Part shown: positions 18,255-27,041 of the stretch, piece by piece | Position numbering within the stretch: the stretch's first letter is position 1 | Layout: each line of letters starts with the position of its first letter | Origin: Sva-07 sp963752815 | GTDB lineage: Bacteria > Actinomycetota > Acidimicrobiia > Acidimicrobiales > Ilumatobacteraceae | Reading direction: 5' to 3' | Assembly: GCA_963752815.1 (NCBI GenBank) | Contig: CAVVZI010000014.1 | Coordinates: 1 to 64,000, forward strand | DNA length: 64,000 nucleotides | Position numbers and translations under genes: made by a program | Notes under the pieces: model-generated | Database searches by the model: none | Told to the model about the DNA's origin: nothing | What the model saw: only the letters and a program-made list of their open reading frames with translations

Positions 18255-21200
18255 CGTTCGTCCTCGGTGAGCAGCTCGTCGGGCCGCAGGCTGAACGCGC
18301 GGGCGATCTGATCGGGGTTGAGGTCGGCGATCGAGCTCGACTTGGGCAGGATCAGCCCGGCCACGTGTCGTTTGCCTTGCACGACCTCCTCGACGCGTTC
18401 GTCGATCGTGCCCGGGCACACGAGCCGGTGCGAGATGACCGTGCGCGTCTGCCCGATCCGCCACGCGCGGTCGCGTGCTTGATCCTCGACGGCAGGGTTC
18501 CACCAACGGTCGTACAGGATCACATGGTTCGCCGCCGTGAGGTTCAGACCCGTGCCGCCGGCTTTCAGCGAGAGCACCATCGCGCCGGGGCCCTGACCGT
18601 TCTGGAACTCGGTCACCATTCGGTCGCGGGCCGATCGGGTGAGGTCGCCGTCGTAGCAGGCGATGGGGACGCCCGTGATCTCGCTGAGGTGCGCGGCGAG
18701 CCGGCGCCCCCAGGTCGCGAAGTGCGTGAAGATCAACACCCGCTCGCCCGAAGCGAACACCGACTCGACGATCTCCTCGAGGCGAGTGAGCTTGCCGGAC
18801 CGCCCGGTCAGTGGCTGGTCATCGGCGAGGTACGCGGCGGGATGGTTGCAGATCTGCTTGAGCGCCGTGATCGCGGCGAGCACGGCTCCCTTGCTCGCCG
18901 GCACCAGCGGATCGGCGGCCTTCGCGAGGAGGTCGTCGAGCACGGCTTGATAGAGCCCGATCTGCTCGGTGGTCATCGTGCAGTGGTCGAGTTCGTCGAT
19001 CTTGTCCGGGAGTTCGGCGGCGACCTCAGGCTCGCTCTTCGTGCGCCGGAACAACAACAGCCCGTTGAGCGCACGCAATCCCGTTTCGGCGTCGCTGCCG
19101 AGCTGCGCGACGAACTGCGCTCGCGGCCCGACGAGACCGGGGTTGGTGAAGTCGAGAATGGCCCACAGATCGCCGACCCCGTTCTCGATCGGCGTGCCGG
19201 TCAACGCCAGCCGCGTACGGGAGGGGATCCGGCGCAACGCCTGAGCCGTTTCACTCGCCGGATTCTTGATCGCCTGCGCCTCGTCGAGCACCATCGTCGT
19301 CCACTTGGCATCGGCCAAGGCGTCGACGTCGCGCACCGCGGTGGCATAGGTCGTGATCACGACGTCCGCGTCGGCGACCTCCTTCTCCAACTGCGAGTCC
19401 GTGGCGCGCGCCGCGCCGTGGTGCACGAGCACGCGCAGGTCGGGTGCGAACCGGGCGGCCTCAGCTGCCCAGTTGCCGACGACGGCGGCCGGAGCGATGA
19501 CCAACGCAGGGCCGCGCCCAGCGGTGCGGGCGAGGTGGGCGAGCACGGTCGGTGTCTTGCCCAACCCCATGTCGAGCGCGAGACATCCGCCGAGTTCGTT
19601 GGTGTCGAGGAACTTGATCCACGCCAGTGCCTCCGCCTGATAGGCCCGCAGCGTTCCGGTGAAGCCGTCGGGGGCGACGTCGAGTGCGATTTCAGTGTCG
19701 TGCGCACGGTTGACGAGTTGCTTGGCCCAACTGTCGCCGTGCACGACGACCTCGACCCCGTGCATCGAGCCGTCGAGACCGACGCTCTGGCGGAGGATCT
19801 CGGCGCCGGTCAACTCCGTGATCGATTCGCGTTCGGACAGCGCGGCAGCGGCACGTTCGAGGTCGAGCCGATCGATCGCCACCCACCGGCCGTGTGATTC
19901 CACCATCGGCCGCGCCTGCCGGGCGAGGCGGGCGATCTCGGTCGCGCTCAGTTCGACGTCGTCGAACACGACGCTCCACGAGACGTTGCTCAACTGGTTG
20001 ACGCCGACGGTCGATCCCGGCCTGGCCTCGGTGAACATGTGCAGCGCCGGTCTCGCCGAGCGAAGTGACAGCTGGGGCGCCCGCACGTCGAAACCGATCG
20101 AACTCAGCATCGGCCCCGAGCGGCTCATGAAGTCCCACGCCTCCTCCTGGTCCAACGCGACCTGACCGCGTGTCGACTTGGATCGATCGAACGCTGGCAG
20201 CATCCGCTGGAGGCGAGCCCACTCATTCGTTGCCGTTCGACCGCCGTCCGATCGGAGCGCGGTGTCGAGCGGGACCAACGCGGACCGGCCGGTGTGGGCC
20301 TGCACCGAGAGCAACCACACTGCCCGTGCTCCCGGAGGGTCCAGGCGGACCACCAGCGGGCTCCGAGCAGGATCGGTCACCGACCGCGTCCACAGGTCGA
20401 GACGCCTCGACGTGTCCCTCGCCAGCTCGCGGTCGGCCGGGAACGCCGCGCCGTCCATCCGGGCAACCATCGTGTCGGCCAGGTCGGTGGGAGACGACGC
20501 ACGCGGCGGTTGAGCGGGCAGGTCGAGCCGTTCGAGACCCTCCGACACGATCGCTTCCACCACTGCGCCGACGACTCCACGAGTCGTGACCCCGGCAGCT
20601 TCTCCGGACAGCGCGGCGACCGTGCCCGGCATCGCCGACGCCAACGAGGCGATCATCGCCGAATCCGACAACGCCGGAACCCATCGCACCAGCGCGTCGA
20701 CGGATCGACCGTGCGCCTGTGAGCCCACCTCGAGCCGCGGCACGATCGCGCCGCGGGCCACCACGCGAACGCCCTCCAGGGCGACCCGTGCCAGCCAACG
20801 CAGGCTGGGCCCGAGATCGGTCCCGTCCCGGTCGGCGCTGATCGCGATCAGCCATCCCAGCGCATCCTTCACCTTGATCGACAAGGCCTCCGCCGAGACG
20901 CCGTCCTCCAAGCGAATGCCGGGGTGGACCGACCAACCGTGCGCCGGTCCACCACACGTCTCCAGCCGCGTTGCCAACTCGTCGTTCGACGCCGGTATGG
21001 CGCGCCGCCCGCCGGCCCAAACGACGATGGTGCCCGCCGACCACGACGCCTGCAGCACCACTTCATCGGGCGGACCTTCGGCCTCGGCGGCCTTCATCGG
21101 CCGCAGCAGATCAGCCGTCCTCCGCAAGCTTCCAATGGTGTCGGTGAAATCGGCCACGACGTGGTCCCGTTCGTCACCGGACAGACCACGCGCCGAGGCG

Positions 21201-21346
21201 AGGCCATCCTCGGCCTCTCCCACGAGGCGAGCCAGCAACGACAACGACGTCGCGCCTCCGTCCCGCAGGAGCACCACGTCGGCATCGTTGCCGCGCCCAT
21301 CCGCAATCCGCCAGATCGCGCTCTCGAGTTCTGTCACGTCAACCAT
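18251..21346 (-). CDS. SNF2-family DEAD/DEAH-box ATPase
   Basis: A 1,031-residue protein. The N-terminal half is a bacterial SNF2-associated region. The C-terminal half has the two RecA-like lobes: DMGLGKT (about residue 592), DEAQ (about 685), LTGTPIEN, IFTHFATWGRRL, the GGTGLNL motif, and RWWNPAVEDQARDRAWRIGQ (about 949). Such proteins translocate on duplex DNA and remodel bound protein or RNA polymerase. ATG 21346 is chosen because GGAGAG precedes it and the ten upstream codons in frame lack support. Its gene is coupled to the 96-residue gene and divergent from the LanC-like gene. Confidence 0.9.
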   Translation of the reverse strand: MVDVTELESAIWRIADGRGNDADVVLLRDGGATSLSLLARLVGEAEDGLASARGLSGDERDHVVADFTDTIGSLRRTADLLRPMKAAEAEGPPDEVVLQASWSAGTIVVWAGGRRAIPASNDELATRLETCGGPAHGWSVHPGIRLEDGVSAEALSIKVKDALGWLIAISADRDGTDLGPSLRWLARVALEGVRVVARGAIVPRLEVGSQAHGRSVDALVRWVPALSDSAMIASLASAMPGTVAALSGEAAGVTTRGVVGAVVEAIVSEGLERLDLPAQPPRASSPTDLADTMVARMDGAAFPADRELARDTSRRLDLWTRSVTDPARSPLVVRLDPPGARAVWLLSVQAHTGRSALVPLDTALRSDGGRTATNEWARLQRMLPAFDRSKSTRGQVALDQEEAWDFMSRSGPMLSSIGFDVRAPQLSLRSARPALHMFTEARPGSTVGVNQLSNVSWSVVFDDVELSATEIARLARQARPMVESHGRWVAIDRLDLERAAAALSERESITELTGAEILRQSVGLDGSMHGVEVVVHGDSWAKQLVNRAHDTEIALDVAPDGFTGTLRAYQAEALAWIKFLDTNELGGCLALDMGLGKTPTVLAHLARTAGRGPALVIAPAAVVGNWAAEAARFAPDLRVLVHHGAARATDSQLEKEVADADVVITTYATAVRDVDALADAKWTTMVLDEAQAIKNPASETAQALRRIPSRTRLALTGTPIENGVGDLWAILDFTNPGLVGPRAQFVAQLGSDAETGLRALNGLLLFRRTKSEPEVAAELPDKIDELDHCTMTTEQIGLYQAVLDDLLAKAADPLVPASKGAVLAAITALKQICNHPAAYLADDQPLTGRSGKLTRLEEIVESVFASGERVLIFTHFATWGRRLAAHLSEITGVPIACYDGDLTRSARDRMVTEFQNGQGPGAMVLSLKAGGTGLNLTAANHVILYDRWWNPAVEDQARDRAWRIGQTRTVISHRLVCPGTIDERVEEVVQGKRHVAGLILPKSSSIADLNPDQIARAFSLRPDELLTEDER

Positions 21347-21619
21347 CACTCTCCGTCCACGACCCACGAACGCCACCGCTCGGCAGAGCCCACGCCACCA
21401 CGGCGCGATCGGACATATGCGCAGCGCAGAAACCGCGACGACACTTGCGGAAACGTCTCCAGCTACGTGTCGCCCGCCCTACCAAGGCCTCTACCGGGGG
21501 AGCAGAGTTCCGTGCAGCGAAACCAGCCTACCGACACGACGCCGGGTGCAACCCGCCAGGACCATCCGTTTCGGCCCGAGGCGCTCGCGCGCAGCGTCTT
21601 CTGGCCGGATCGGGCGTCG

Positions 21620-21632
21620 TAGCCTCGGACAA
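21620..21632 (+). promoter_or_regulatory. Leaderless -10 element of the LanC-like gene
   Basis: TAGCCT at 21620-21625 is followed by seven bases and then the ATG at 21633, the spacing expected when the first transcribed base is the A of the start codon. The remaining intergenic DNA to 21347 shows no gene that could be supported. Confidence 0.4.
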
Positions 21633-23069
21633 ATGGCGTCGGGTGAGGCGTACCGGGATCTGGGCGAAGCCGCGTGGACATGGGTGGTGAGCCAGGTGGC
21701 TGACGACGATGGACCGTGGCTGCCGGCGACTGTGCCCGACGAGCCGCAGGAGCTGGCACCTGCCGAGGATCGCGACTCGTTGTACGCCGGGATCGCCGGC
21801 CTGGCACCGGTGCTGGCCGAGATCGCCATGCACCGCGCGCACAACGATCTCGAACAGGTCCTCGCGACCCGAATCGTGGAACGGCTTCGCGCCCAGGCGA
21901 ACGTCCGAATCGAGGCCTCGCTGTATGACGGGCTGGCCGGCGACGCGACGGCGTTGAAGATGCTGGCCCCGGGCAGCGAGCTGGTCGCGCTGCGGCGGCT
22001 GGTCGATCTGATGACCCCGGCGGGTTGGAACACCACGATCCCGATGGAGAGCGGGTCCGACGCGCCCCTGACCGACGTTGTATGCGGTACCGCTGGCATC
22101 GTGCTGGCGGCGATCTGGGCTGGCGGTGAGCATGCAGAGACGATCGCGGTCACCGGCGGGGAATGTCTGCTGCGTGTTGCCGATCAGACCGAGGGCGGTC
22201 TGGACTGGGGAACGCGGCCGGGTGAGACATCCAGAATGCCGAACTACTCACACGGCACGGCCGGGGTCGCTACTGCGCTGGCCATCGCCGGGGAGGCGCT
22301 GCATCGCCCCGACTTCATTCGAGCAGCGTGCCAGGGCGCTCAACACCTGCTGACCGTCGGCGTGCTGGACGATGGGGGGTTCATCATTCCGCACACCATC
22401 CCACCGTCGAGGCGAGAGGTGGATCCCGTGACCTACTCGTGGTGCCACGGACCCACCGGGACCTCCTACCTCTTCGCGGCACTTGCGCACGCCGGAGTGG
22501 CCGAGGTCGCCGGACTGGAGGTCGCCGAGCTGCGCCGGCGATGCCTGCACTCGATTCTCGCCTCAGGTCTGCCGCAGCGGATCCGCCCCGGCTTCTGGGA
22601 CAACGACGGTCGCTGCTGCGGCACCGCGGGCGTCGGCGACGCGCTGCTGGACGCCGCCCAGGACTGTCGGGATCCGGCGCAGGCCGAGGAGCTCCTGGAC
22701 GCTGCACGCACCATGGGTGATGCCCTCGTCGACCGGGCGATCCGCGACGAGGCTGGTGCGCGCTGGCGGTTCCTGGAGCATCGCGAAGAACCACCGCTGT
22801 TGCCGCCGGGCACCTCGTGGATGCAGGGCGCGGCCGGGATCGCCGCCTACCTACTTCGCCTGGCCCGCGTCGTCCAGGACGGGTCCCGCGCCCAAGTAGT
22901 CGATCGAGCCGACCAGTGGTGGGCCGTCCCGCCACCGCTGCGCACCCTGTCGTACCCCCTCGCGGTCCACGACGACGGGGTAACGTACGCGGCCCGTCGG
23001 GTTCGCACCGCGGTCGACTCCGCCGGCACGAGGTCGGGACCGGCGATGCGGAGCACCGTGATCGGTTGA
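21633..23069 (+). CDS. LanC-like protein with CCG zinc motif
   Basis: A 478-residue alpha/alpha toroid protein with LanC hallmarks: SLYAGIAGLAPVLAE, YSHGTAGVATALAIAGEAL, the zinc motif SWCHGPTG (about residue 270) and GRCCGTAGVGDALLDAA (about 328). LanC enzymes add cysteine thiols to dehydroamino acids using zinc held by Cys, Cys and His. Here the CHG of the second motif is CCG, as in the LanM-CCG lineage that includes ProcM. No lanthipeptide precursor or dehydratase is visible nearby, so it may be a LanC-like thiol-adding enzyme of another kind, as eukaryotic LanCLs are. The gene is intact. Confidence 0.82.
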   Translation: MASGEAYRDLGEAAWTWVVSQVADDDGPWLPATVPDEPQELAPAEDRDSLYAGIAGLAPVLAEIAMHRAHNDLEQVLATRIVERLRAQANVRIEASLYDGLAGDATALKMLAPGSELVALRRLVDLMTPAGWNTTIPMESGSDAPLTDVVCGTAGIVLAAIWAGGEHAETIAVTGGECLLRVADQTEGGLDWGTRPGETSRMPNYSHGTAGVATALAIAGEALHRPDFIRAACQGAQHLLTVGVLDDGGFIIPHTIPPSRREVDPVTYSWCHGPTGTSYLFAALAHAGVAEVAGLEVAELRRRCLHSILASGLPQRIRPGFWDNDGRCCGTAGVGDALLDAAQDCRDPAQAEELLDAARTMGDALVDRAIRDEAGARWRFLEHREEPPLLPPGTSWMQGAAGIAAYLLRLARVVQDGSRAQVVDRADQWWAVPPPLRTLSYPLAVHDDGVTYAARRVRTAVDSAGTRSGPAMRSTVIG

Positions 23070-23341
23070 ATGAGGGTGCGCTCACGATTTCGACCGTGCT
23101 GGCTCGACGCGAGATGTTCGGCCACGGCCTGCGGACGGCAACGTTGACCAGATCGTCGTCTGGGGCGGCTGACGATCGTCGGACGACGAGACGGCCGGAT
23201 CGATGCTCGCCCACCTGTTCCGGCGAGCCCGGGGGATCACTCGCACCTCGAGACGCTCGTCGTCACACGCCCACGAGCCACAACCCTGACGTCGGTTGCC
23301 GACTGACCGACAATGGGCGCCGACTGCTCGCCGACGCTGTC

Positions 23342-24397
23342 TCAGGTGCGTGCGAACAGGGCGATGCTTGCCGCCGTTTGGGCGGCGATATCGGGGAGCA
23401 CCGCGGCGAACACGTCCATGCCGTGCGACGTGCCCATCACGACGCGGCACTGCGCGCTGACCCCGGCGCGCAGCAGTAGCCGGTAGAACTCGATGCCCTC
23501 GTCGCGCAGCGGGTCCGCTTCGTTGACGCTGATGAACGTGGGCGCCAAGCCATGCACATCGTCGTCGGTGGCGAACGACGGCCACGCCAAGGGATTCCCG
23601 GCGTCGAGCTGCTCGATGCCGTAGGCGACCGCGCCGCGATTGTGGTGCAGGTTGAGGAGGATGCCTTCGTTCTCGATCGATGACGGGAACCGCTCCTGCG
23701 GCCAGCGGCCGGCGATGTACGGGCACAGCGCGTACAGACCGCGGACGAGTCCCATGTCGCCGTCACGCAACAGCCGCATGCCGGTCGCCAGGGTCAGGTT
23801 GCCGCCGCCGCTCTCACCAGCGACGATGACACGATCTGGGTCGATGCCGAGCTCGACGGCATGGTCGACCGTCCAACGCACCCCGGCCACGCAGTCGTTC
23901 AGGCCAGCTGGGAACGGCTCGATCTCGGGCGCCGACGACGGCGTGAGGCAGTTGCGGAAGTCGATCATCGCCACCGCCAGGCCCTGATGGGCCAGCACGC
24001 GGCCCCACATCCGGTACATCGCCTTGAAGCACGAACCGGTCTGCATGCCTCCGCCATGGAGGTACACGACGCCGGGAACGACGTCGTCGTTGTCGGGACG
24101 GATGAACTGGACCTTGACGGTGTTGCCGTCCGGCGACGACACGAATTCTCGGGTCTCGATTCGCAGACCGTCGAACGGCGCCACCTCGGCGGTGTCGAAG
24201 CGGGCGTACAGGCTCTCGAGCTTGGCCGCCATCGCCAGGGCCGACTCGGAATTGGAGATCTCGACCAGGCGCTCGCGGCTGTCGATGTCGTTCAACGAGC
24301 GCGACGGGACGCTGCGCAGGGCTCGCTTGACGCGCGGATCGAGACGGTGATCGTTCTGCACGTCCGGTTGGGACACTTCCTCCGTGTCGGTCGACAT
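23342..24397 (-). CDS. HSL-family alpha/beta-hydrolase (esterase)
   Basis: The 351-residue protein has the oxyanion HGGG motif (YLHGGGMQTG), the nucleophile in GESGGGN, an acidic residue in NEADPLRDEG and the catalytic His in GTSHGMD. These place it among hormone-sensitive-lipase-like carboxylesterases. ATG 24397 is supported by an AAGGGAAAGAG element upstream. It lies downstream of, and on the same strand as, the TetR gene, so it may belong to that regulator's control unit. The substrate is unknown. The 272 bases between this gene's end and the LanC-like gene hold no gene I can support. Confidence 0.86.
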   Translation of the reverse strand: MSTDTEEVSQPDVQNDHRLDPRVKRALRSVPSRSLNDIDSRERLVEISNSESALAMAAKLESLYARFDTAEVAPFDGLRIETREFVSSPDGNTVKVQFIRPDNDDVVPGVVYLHGGGMQTGSCFKAMYRMWGRVLAHQGLAVAMIDFRNCLTPSSAPEIEPFPAGLNDCVAGVRWTVDHAVELGIDPDRVIVAGESGGGNLTLATGMRLLRDGDMGLVRGLYALCPYIAGRWPQERFPSSIENEGILLNLHHNRGAVAYGIEQLDAGNPLAWPSFATDDDVHGLAPTFISVNEADPLRDEGIEFYRLLLRAGVSAQCRVVMGTSHGMDVFAAVLPDIAAQTAASIALFART

Positions 24398-24453
24398 CGC
24401 ACGCTCTTTCCCTTGGCGGTAGCACCCACGATCGCGTCGGTGAGCGTCGGAGA

Positions 24454-25065
24454 TTACCTCTCCAGCGACTCTTCTCTCATCTCGCATGGCTGCCCTTCAA
24501 CGGTTGAGGTCAGGAGCGGCACGATGAGTCTTCCGACGGCGGCGAGTGGTTCGGTGGAGCGTTTGGTGCGGCACAACACGAAGCATCCCTCGGTCGTTGT
24601 GACGAACAGCGTTGCGAGGTCGGCCGCGTGCTTTGGTTCGATTCCGGCGCTCACCATGGTCTCGGTTGCTGATCGGACCCAGCTGTCGAACGCGGCCTCG
24701 GCGGCCTTGCGCACGAGTTCATTCGTGCTTGCCACCTCACGTGCAACGGTGCCGATGGGGCAGGGGTCGATGAAGTCCGTCTCGATCAGAACATCGGCAG
24801 CGCCGGCGAAGAAGTCGGCGAAGGCCGAGGCGACATCGTCGGACTCGGCGGCGATTGCTTCGAACAACTCCCGGTACACCACACCGGTGCTCTCGATCAC
24901 CGCGGCGGCGAGCGCCTCTTTGCCCCCGGGGAAAAAGTGGTAGATCGACCCGATCGTCGCAGGCGCGGCCGCTGAGACCTGGCTCAACGATGTGCCGTTG
25001 TATCCGTATCGCCTGAACAGCTCATTGGTTGCGGTGATGATCCGTCGGCGCGTGTCCTCTGCCAC
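24454..25065 (-). CDS. TetR-family transcriptional regulator
   Basis: The N-terminal helix-turn-helix reads RRRIITATNELFRRYGYNGTSLSQVSAAAPATIGSIYHFFPGGKEAL, a standard TetR DNA-binding domain, followed by a helical ligand domain with DPCPIGTVAREVA typical of the LmrA/YxaF-like subgroup. The GTG at 25065 lies six bases after TAGACT, and that -10 overlaps an operator (25075-25092), so the protein should repress itself and the divergent gene at 25145. The ligand is unknown. Confidence 0.88.
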   Translation of the reverse strand: MAEDTRRRIITATNELFRRYGYNGTSLSQVSAAAPATIGSIYHFFPGGKEALAAAVIESTGVVYRELFEAIAAESDDVASAFADFFAGAADVLIETDFIDPCPIGTVAREVASTNELVRKAAEAAFDSWVRSATETMVSAGIEPKHAADLATLFVTTTEGCFVLCRTKRSTEPLAAVGRLIVPLLTSTVEGQPCEMREESLER

Positions 25066-25074
25066 TCGCTCAGT

Positions 25075-25092
25075 CTAGAAGGACCGTTCTAG
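25075..25092. promoter_or_regulatory. TetR operator site 1
   Basis: CTAGAAGGACCGTTCTAG has perfect 6-bp arms (CTAGAA/TTCTAG) around a six-base centre. It overlaps the -10 of the tetR gene (TAGACT on the minus strand, 25072-25077), a position that would block tetR transcription. Confidence 0.6.
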
Positions 25093-25109
25093 TTGAGGCG
25101 TCGTGCTCG

Positions 25110-25127
25110 CTAGAGTGAGCGTTCTAG
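25110..25127. promoter_or_regulatory. TetR operator site 2
   Basis: CTAGAGTGAGCGTTCTAG is a second, one-mismatch copy of the 25075 site, starting 35 bp further on. It precedes the SD (GGAAGGAG) and start of the divergent gene at 25145, so the same regulator probably controls both directions. Confidence 0.55.
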
Positions 25128-25144
25128 TCGGAAGGAGACTGACC

Positions 25145-25639
25145 ATGTACAAGGCCACCATTCGCGCGTTGCTGAGACACGCCGTCAAGAGACTCAACGC
25201 CGGTGACTACTCCATGCTGTTGAAGATGGCGAGCCCGGACTTCGAACTCGCGTTTCCAGGTGACAACTCATGGGCGACCACATTTCGGTCGCTTCAGCGA
25301 AGCAGACAACCGCACATCACCCATCGGGGAATCGACGAGGCCACCTCCTTTGCCGAGCGCTTCGTCCACGAGGGAATCCAGTTCCACATCGAGGACATAC
25401 TCGTCAACGGAGGACCATGGAAGATTCGAGTCGCCCTGCGCGTCCAGGACTTCATCCCTGCGAGCGACGGCGGTGACGACATCTACAACAACCGAGTCAC
25501 CGCATTTCTCGAAATTCGCTGGGGTCGGCTGGTGCGTTGGGAGGACTACGAGGACACCCAACGAGTCGCAGACTGGGACAACCAACGCATGGCCCTGACC
25601 ACCGGGCGAAGCCCGCGCGCTGTCCCACGCCCAACCTGA
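25145..25639 (+). CDS. SnoaL/NTF2-like protein
   Basis: The 164-residue product follows the NTF2-like alpha+beta cone pattern: an initial helix (ALLRHAVKRLNAGDYSMLLKMASPDFELAFPG), the middle FHIEDILVNGGPWKIRVALRVQDFI strands and a final EIRWGRLVRWEDYEDTQRVADW. Members are small enzymes or ligand carriers. ATG 25145 is chosen for the GGAAGGAG seven bases upstream. It is divergent from, and probably repressed by, the adjacent TetR protein. Confidence 0.75.
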   Translation: MYKATIRALLRHAVKRLNAGDYSMLLKMASPDFELAFPGDNSWATTFRSLQRSRQPHITHRGIDEATSFAERFVHEGIQFHIEDILVNGGPWKIRVALRVQDFIPASDGGDDIYNNRVTAFLEIRWGRLVRWEDYEDTQRVADWDNQRMALTTGRSPRAVPRPT

Positions 25640-25747
25640 ACGTGCCCAAGAACGCCGGCTGTGCGACGGGAGTTCCGCGCCCGTCCGGTGCCCTCCGTCG
25701 AGGGGCGCGCTCCGGCAGCTTCGGAACGGTGGGATTGCAATTCTGAA

Positions 25748-26293
25748 CTAGCGCGCTTGCAGGTGCGCTTGGATGGCTCGAATGGTTTCGCCGACGTGAC
25801 CGCTGCTCAAGCGCCCGGGCCCGAGTGGACCGGAACGGTTCTCGCCGAGCGGTGGGAGGGAGGAGACCGCCCGGGCGACGGCGTCGGTCATTGCTGCGAC
25901 CTGGCGGCGGGCCTCCGACTGTGTCACGGCGTGGTCATCGGCACCTGCGGCCAGTGTCGATGCCTGTGCGGCGTACCCGGCCGCACCGAGCGCATGTGCT
26001 CCCATGTGCGCGACGGCGGCGGCTTGCTCGGCGGCGTATGCCGCTGCTCTGGCTGCTGGTGTCGGCGCTTCCCGCGCAGCGGCACCCGCTTCGCCGCCTC
26101 GACGTCGAACTGCGTCGCTGACGCTGAGTTCGCCCGCAGCAAAGGAGCGAGTCTGATCGATCGCGGCTCGCACTCTTGCGTCGTCCGGCACGGCGTCCTC
26201 GAAGATGACAAGTACGTGCTCGGCGCAGTCGGCCGCCCACGACGCAACCATGCGGCGATCCTCGACGCTCAAGGTCTGCGGGGAGGGTGCCAC
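25748..26293 (-). CDS. Imm-5-like putative immunity protein
   Basis: The protein reads LSVEDRRMVASWAADCAEHVLVIFEDAVPDDARVRAAIDQTRSFAAGE followed by long alanine-rich helices and a histidine at AAAVAHMGAHALGAAGYAAQA. This matches the putative immunity (Imm-5-like) family found with and without toxins in actinobacteria. No toxin gene lies nearby, so it may be an orphan. The start is uncertain; GTG 26293 fits the family's beginning. It is divergent from grpB. Confidence 0.6.
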   Translation of the reverse strand: MAPSPQTLSVEDRRMVASWAADCAEHVLVIFEDAVPDDARVRAAIDQTRSFAAGELSVSDAVRRRGGEAGAAAREAPTPAARAAAYAAEQAAAVAHMGAHALGAAGYAAQASTLAAGADDHAVTQSEARRQVAAMTDAVARAVSSLPPLGENRSGPLGPGRLSSGHVGETIRAIQAHLQAR

Positions 26294-26337
26294 CGTGTGA
26301 GCGTAGGGGCCGATCTGTCCGTCATAGGGTTTCGACG

Positions 26338-26916
26338 GTGACCGGCCCGACTGACGACGACATCGAAGCCATGTACATCGGCGACCCCCCGATTCACAAT
26401 GACGTCGTGCAGCTGGTCGAATACCAGTCCATCTGGCCGGAGCAATTCCAGCGTGAGGCGGAGCGAATCCAAGGCGCGCTCGGTTCCCGAGCACTCAGCA
26501 TCGACCACGTCGGGTCGACGTCCGTTCCCGGGCTGGCGGCCAAGCCGATCATCGACATCGTGCTCAGGGTCGCGGACTCGAGCAACGAGCCGGCGTATGT
26601 TCCCGACCTCGAGGCTGCCGGCTATCGGCTGCGGATACGTGAGCCGGACTGGTACGAACATCGACTGTTCAAAGGTCCTGAAGTCGACGTGAACATGCAC
26701 GTGTTCAGTCGCGACTGCGTCGAGGTCGAGCGAATGATCGTGTTCCGTGACCAGCTCCGTGACAACGATGACGATCGGCACCTCTACGAGCGCACCAAGC
26801 GCGAACTGGCGAGTCGACGCTGGAAGTACGTCCAGCACTACGCGAACGCCAAATCAGAGGTGATCACCACGATCCTGCGGCGCAGCGAAGTCTTCAACGA
26901 CCAAGCGTCCGAGTAG
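26338..26916 (+). CDS. GrpB family protein
   Basis: The nucleotidyltransferase-like signature IDHVGSTSVPGLAAKPIIDIVLRV (about residues 55-80) and the downstream HRLFKGPEVDVNMHVF and LVFRDQLRDN-like segments define the GrpB/UPF0157 family. Its members share the polymerase-beta-like fold; specific activity is not established here. GTG 26338 lies seven bases after TAGGGT, implying a leaderless transcript. A later ATG (26371) is possible. Confidence 0.85.
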   Translation: MTGPTDDDIEAMYIGDPPIHNDVVQLVEYQSIWPEQFQREAERIQGALGSRALSIDHVGSTSVPGLAAKPIIDIVLRVADSSNEPAYVPDLEAAGYRLRIREPDWYEHRLFKGPEVDVNMHVFSRDCVEVERMIVFRDQLRDNDDDRHLYERTKRELASRRWKYVQHYANAKSEVITTILRRSEVFNDQASE

Positions 26917-27041
26917 CGCAGAGTGCCTGTGCCCTGATGGAGGGGGCGGAGCAATCGACCCGGCGCCCAGAACAGCCGATCCGATGCTTCGCTGCCGGAC
27001 GACGTGGTGCTGTCGCGTCCCCTGCGTCGTAGGTTCGGGGT

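Noticed and set aside
21347..21632. A lanthipeptide precursor gene upstream of the LanC-like gene
   Set aside because: The short frames here have no leader-like acidic helix, no Cys/Ser/Thr-rich core and no supported start.
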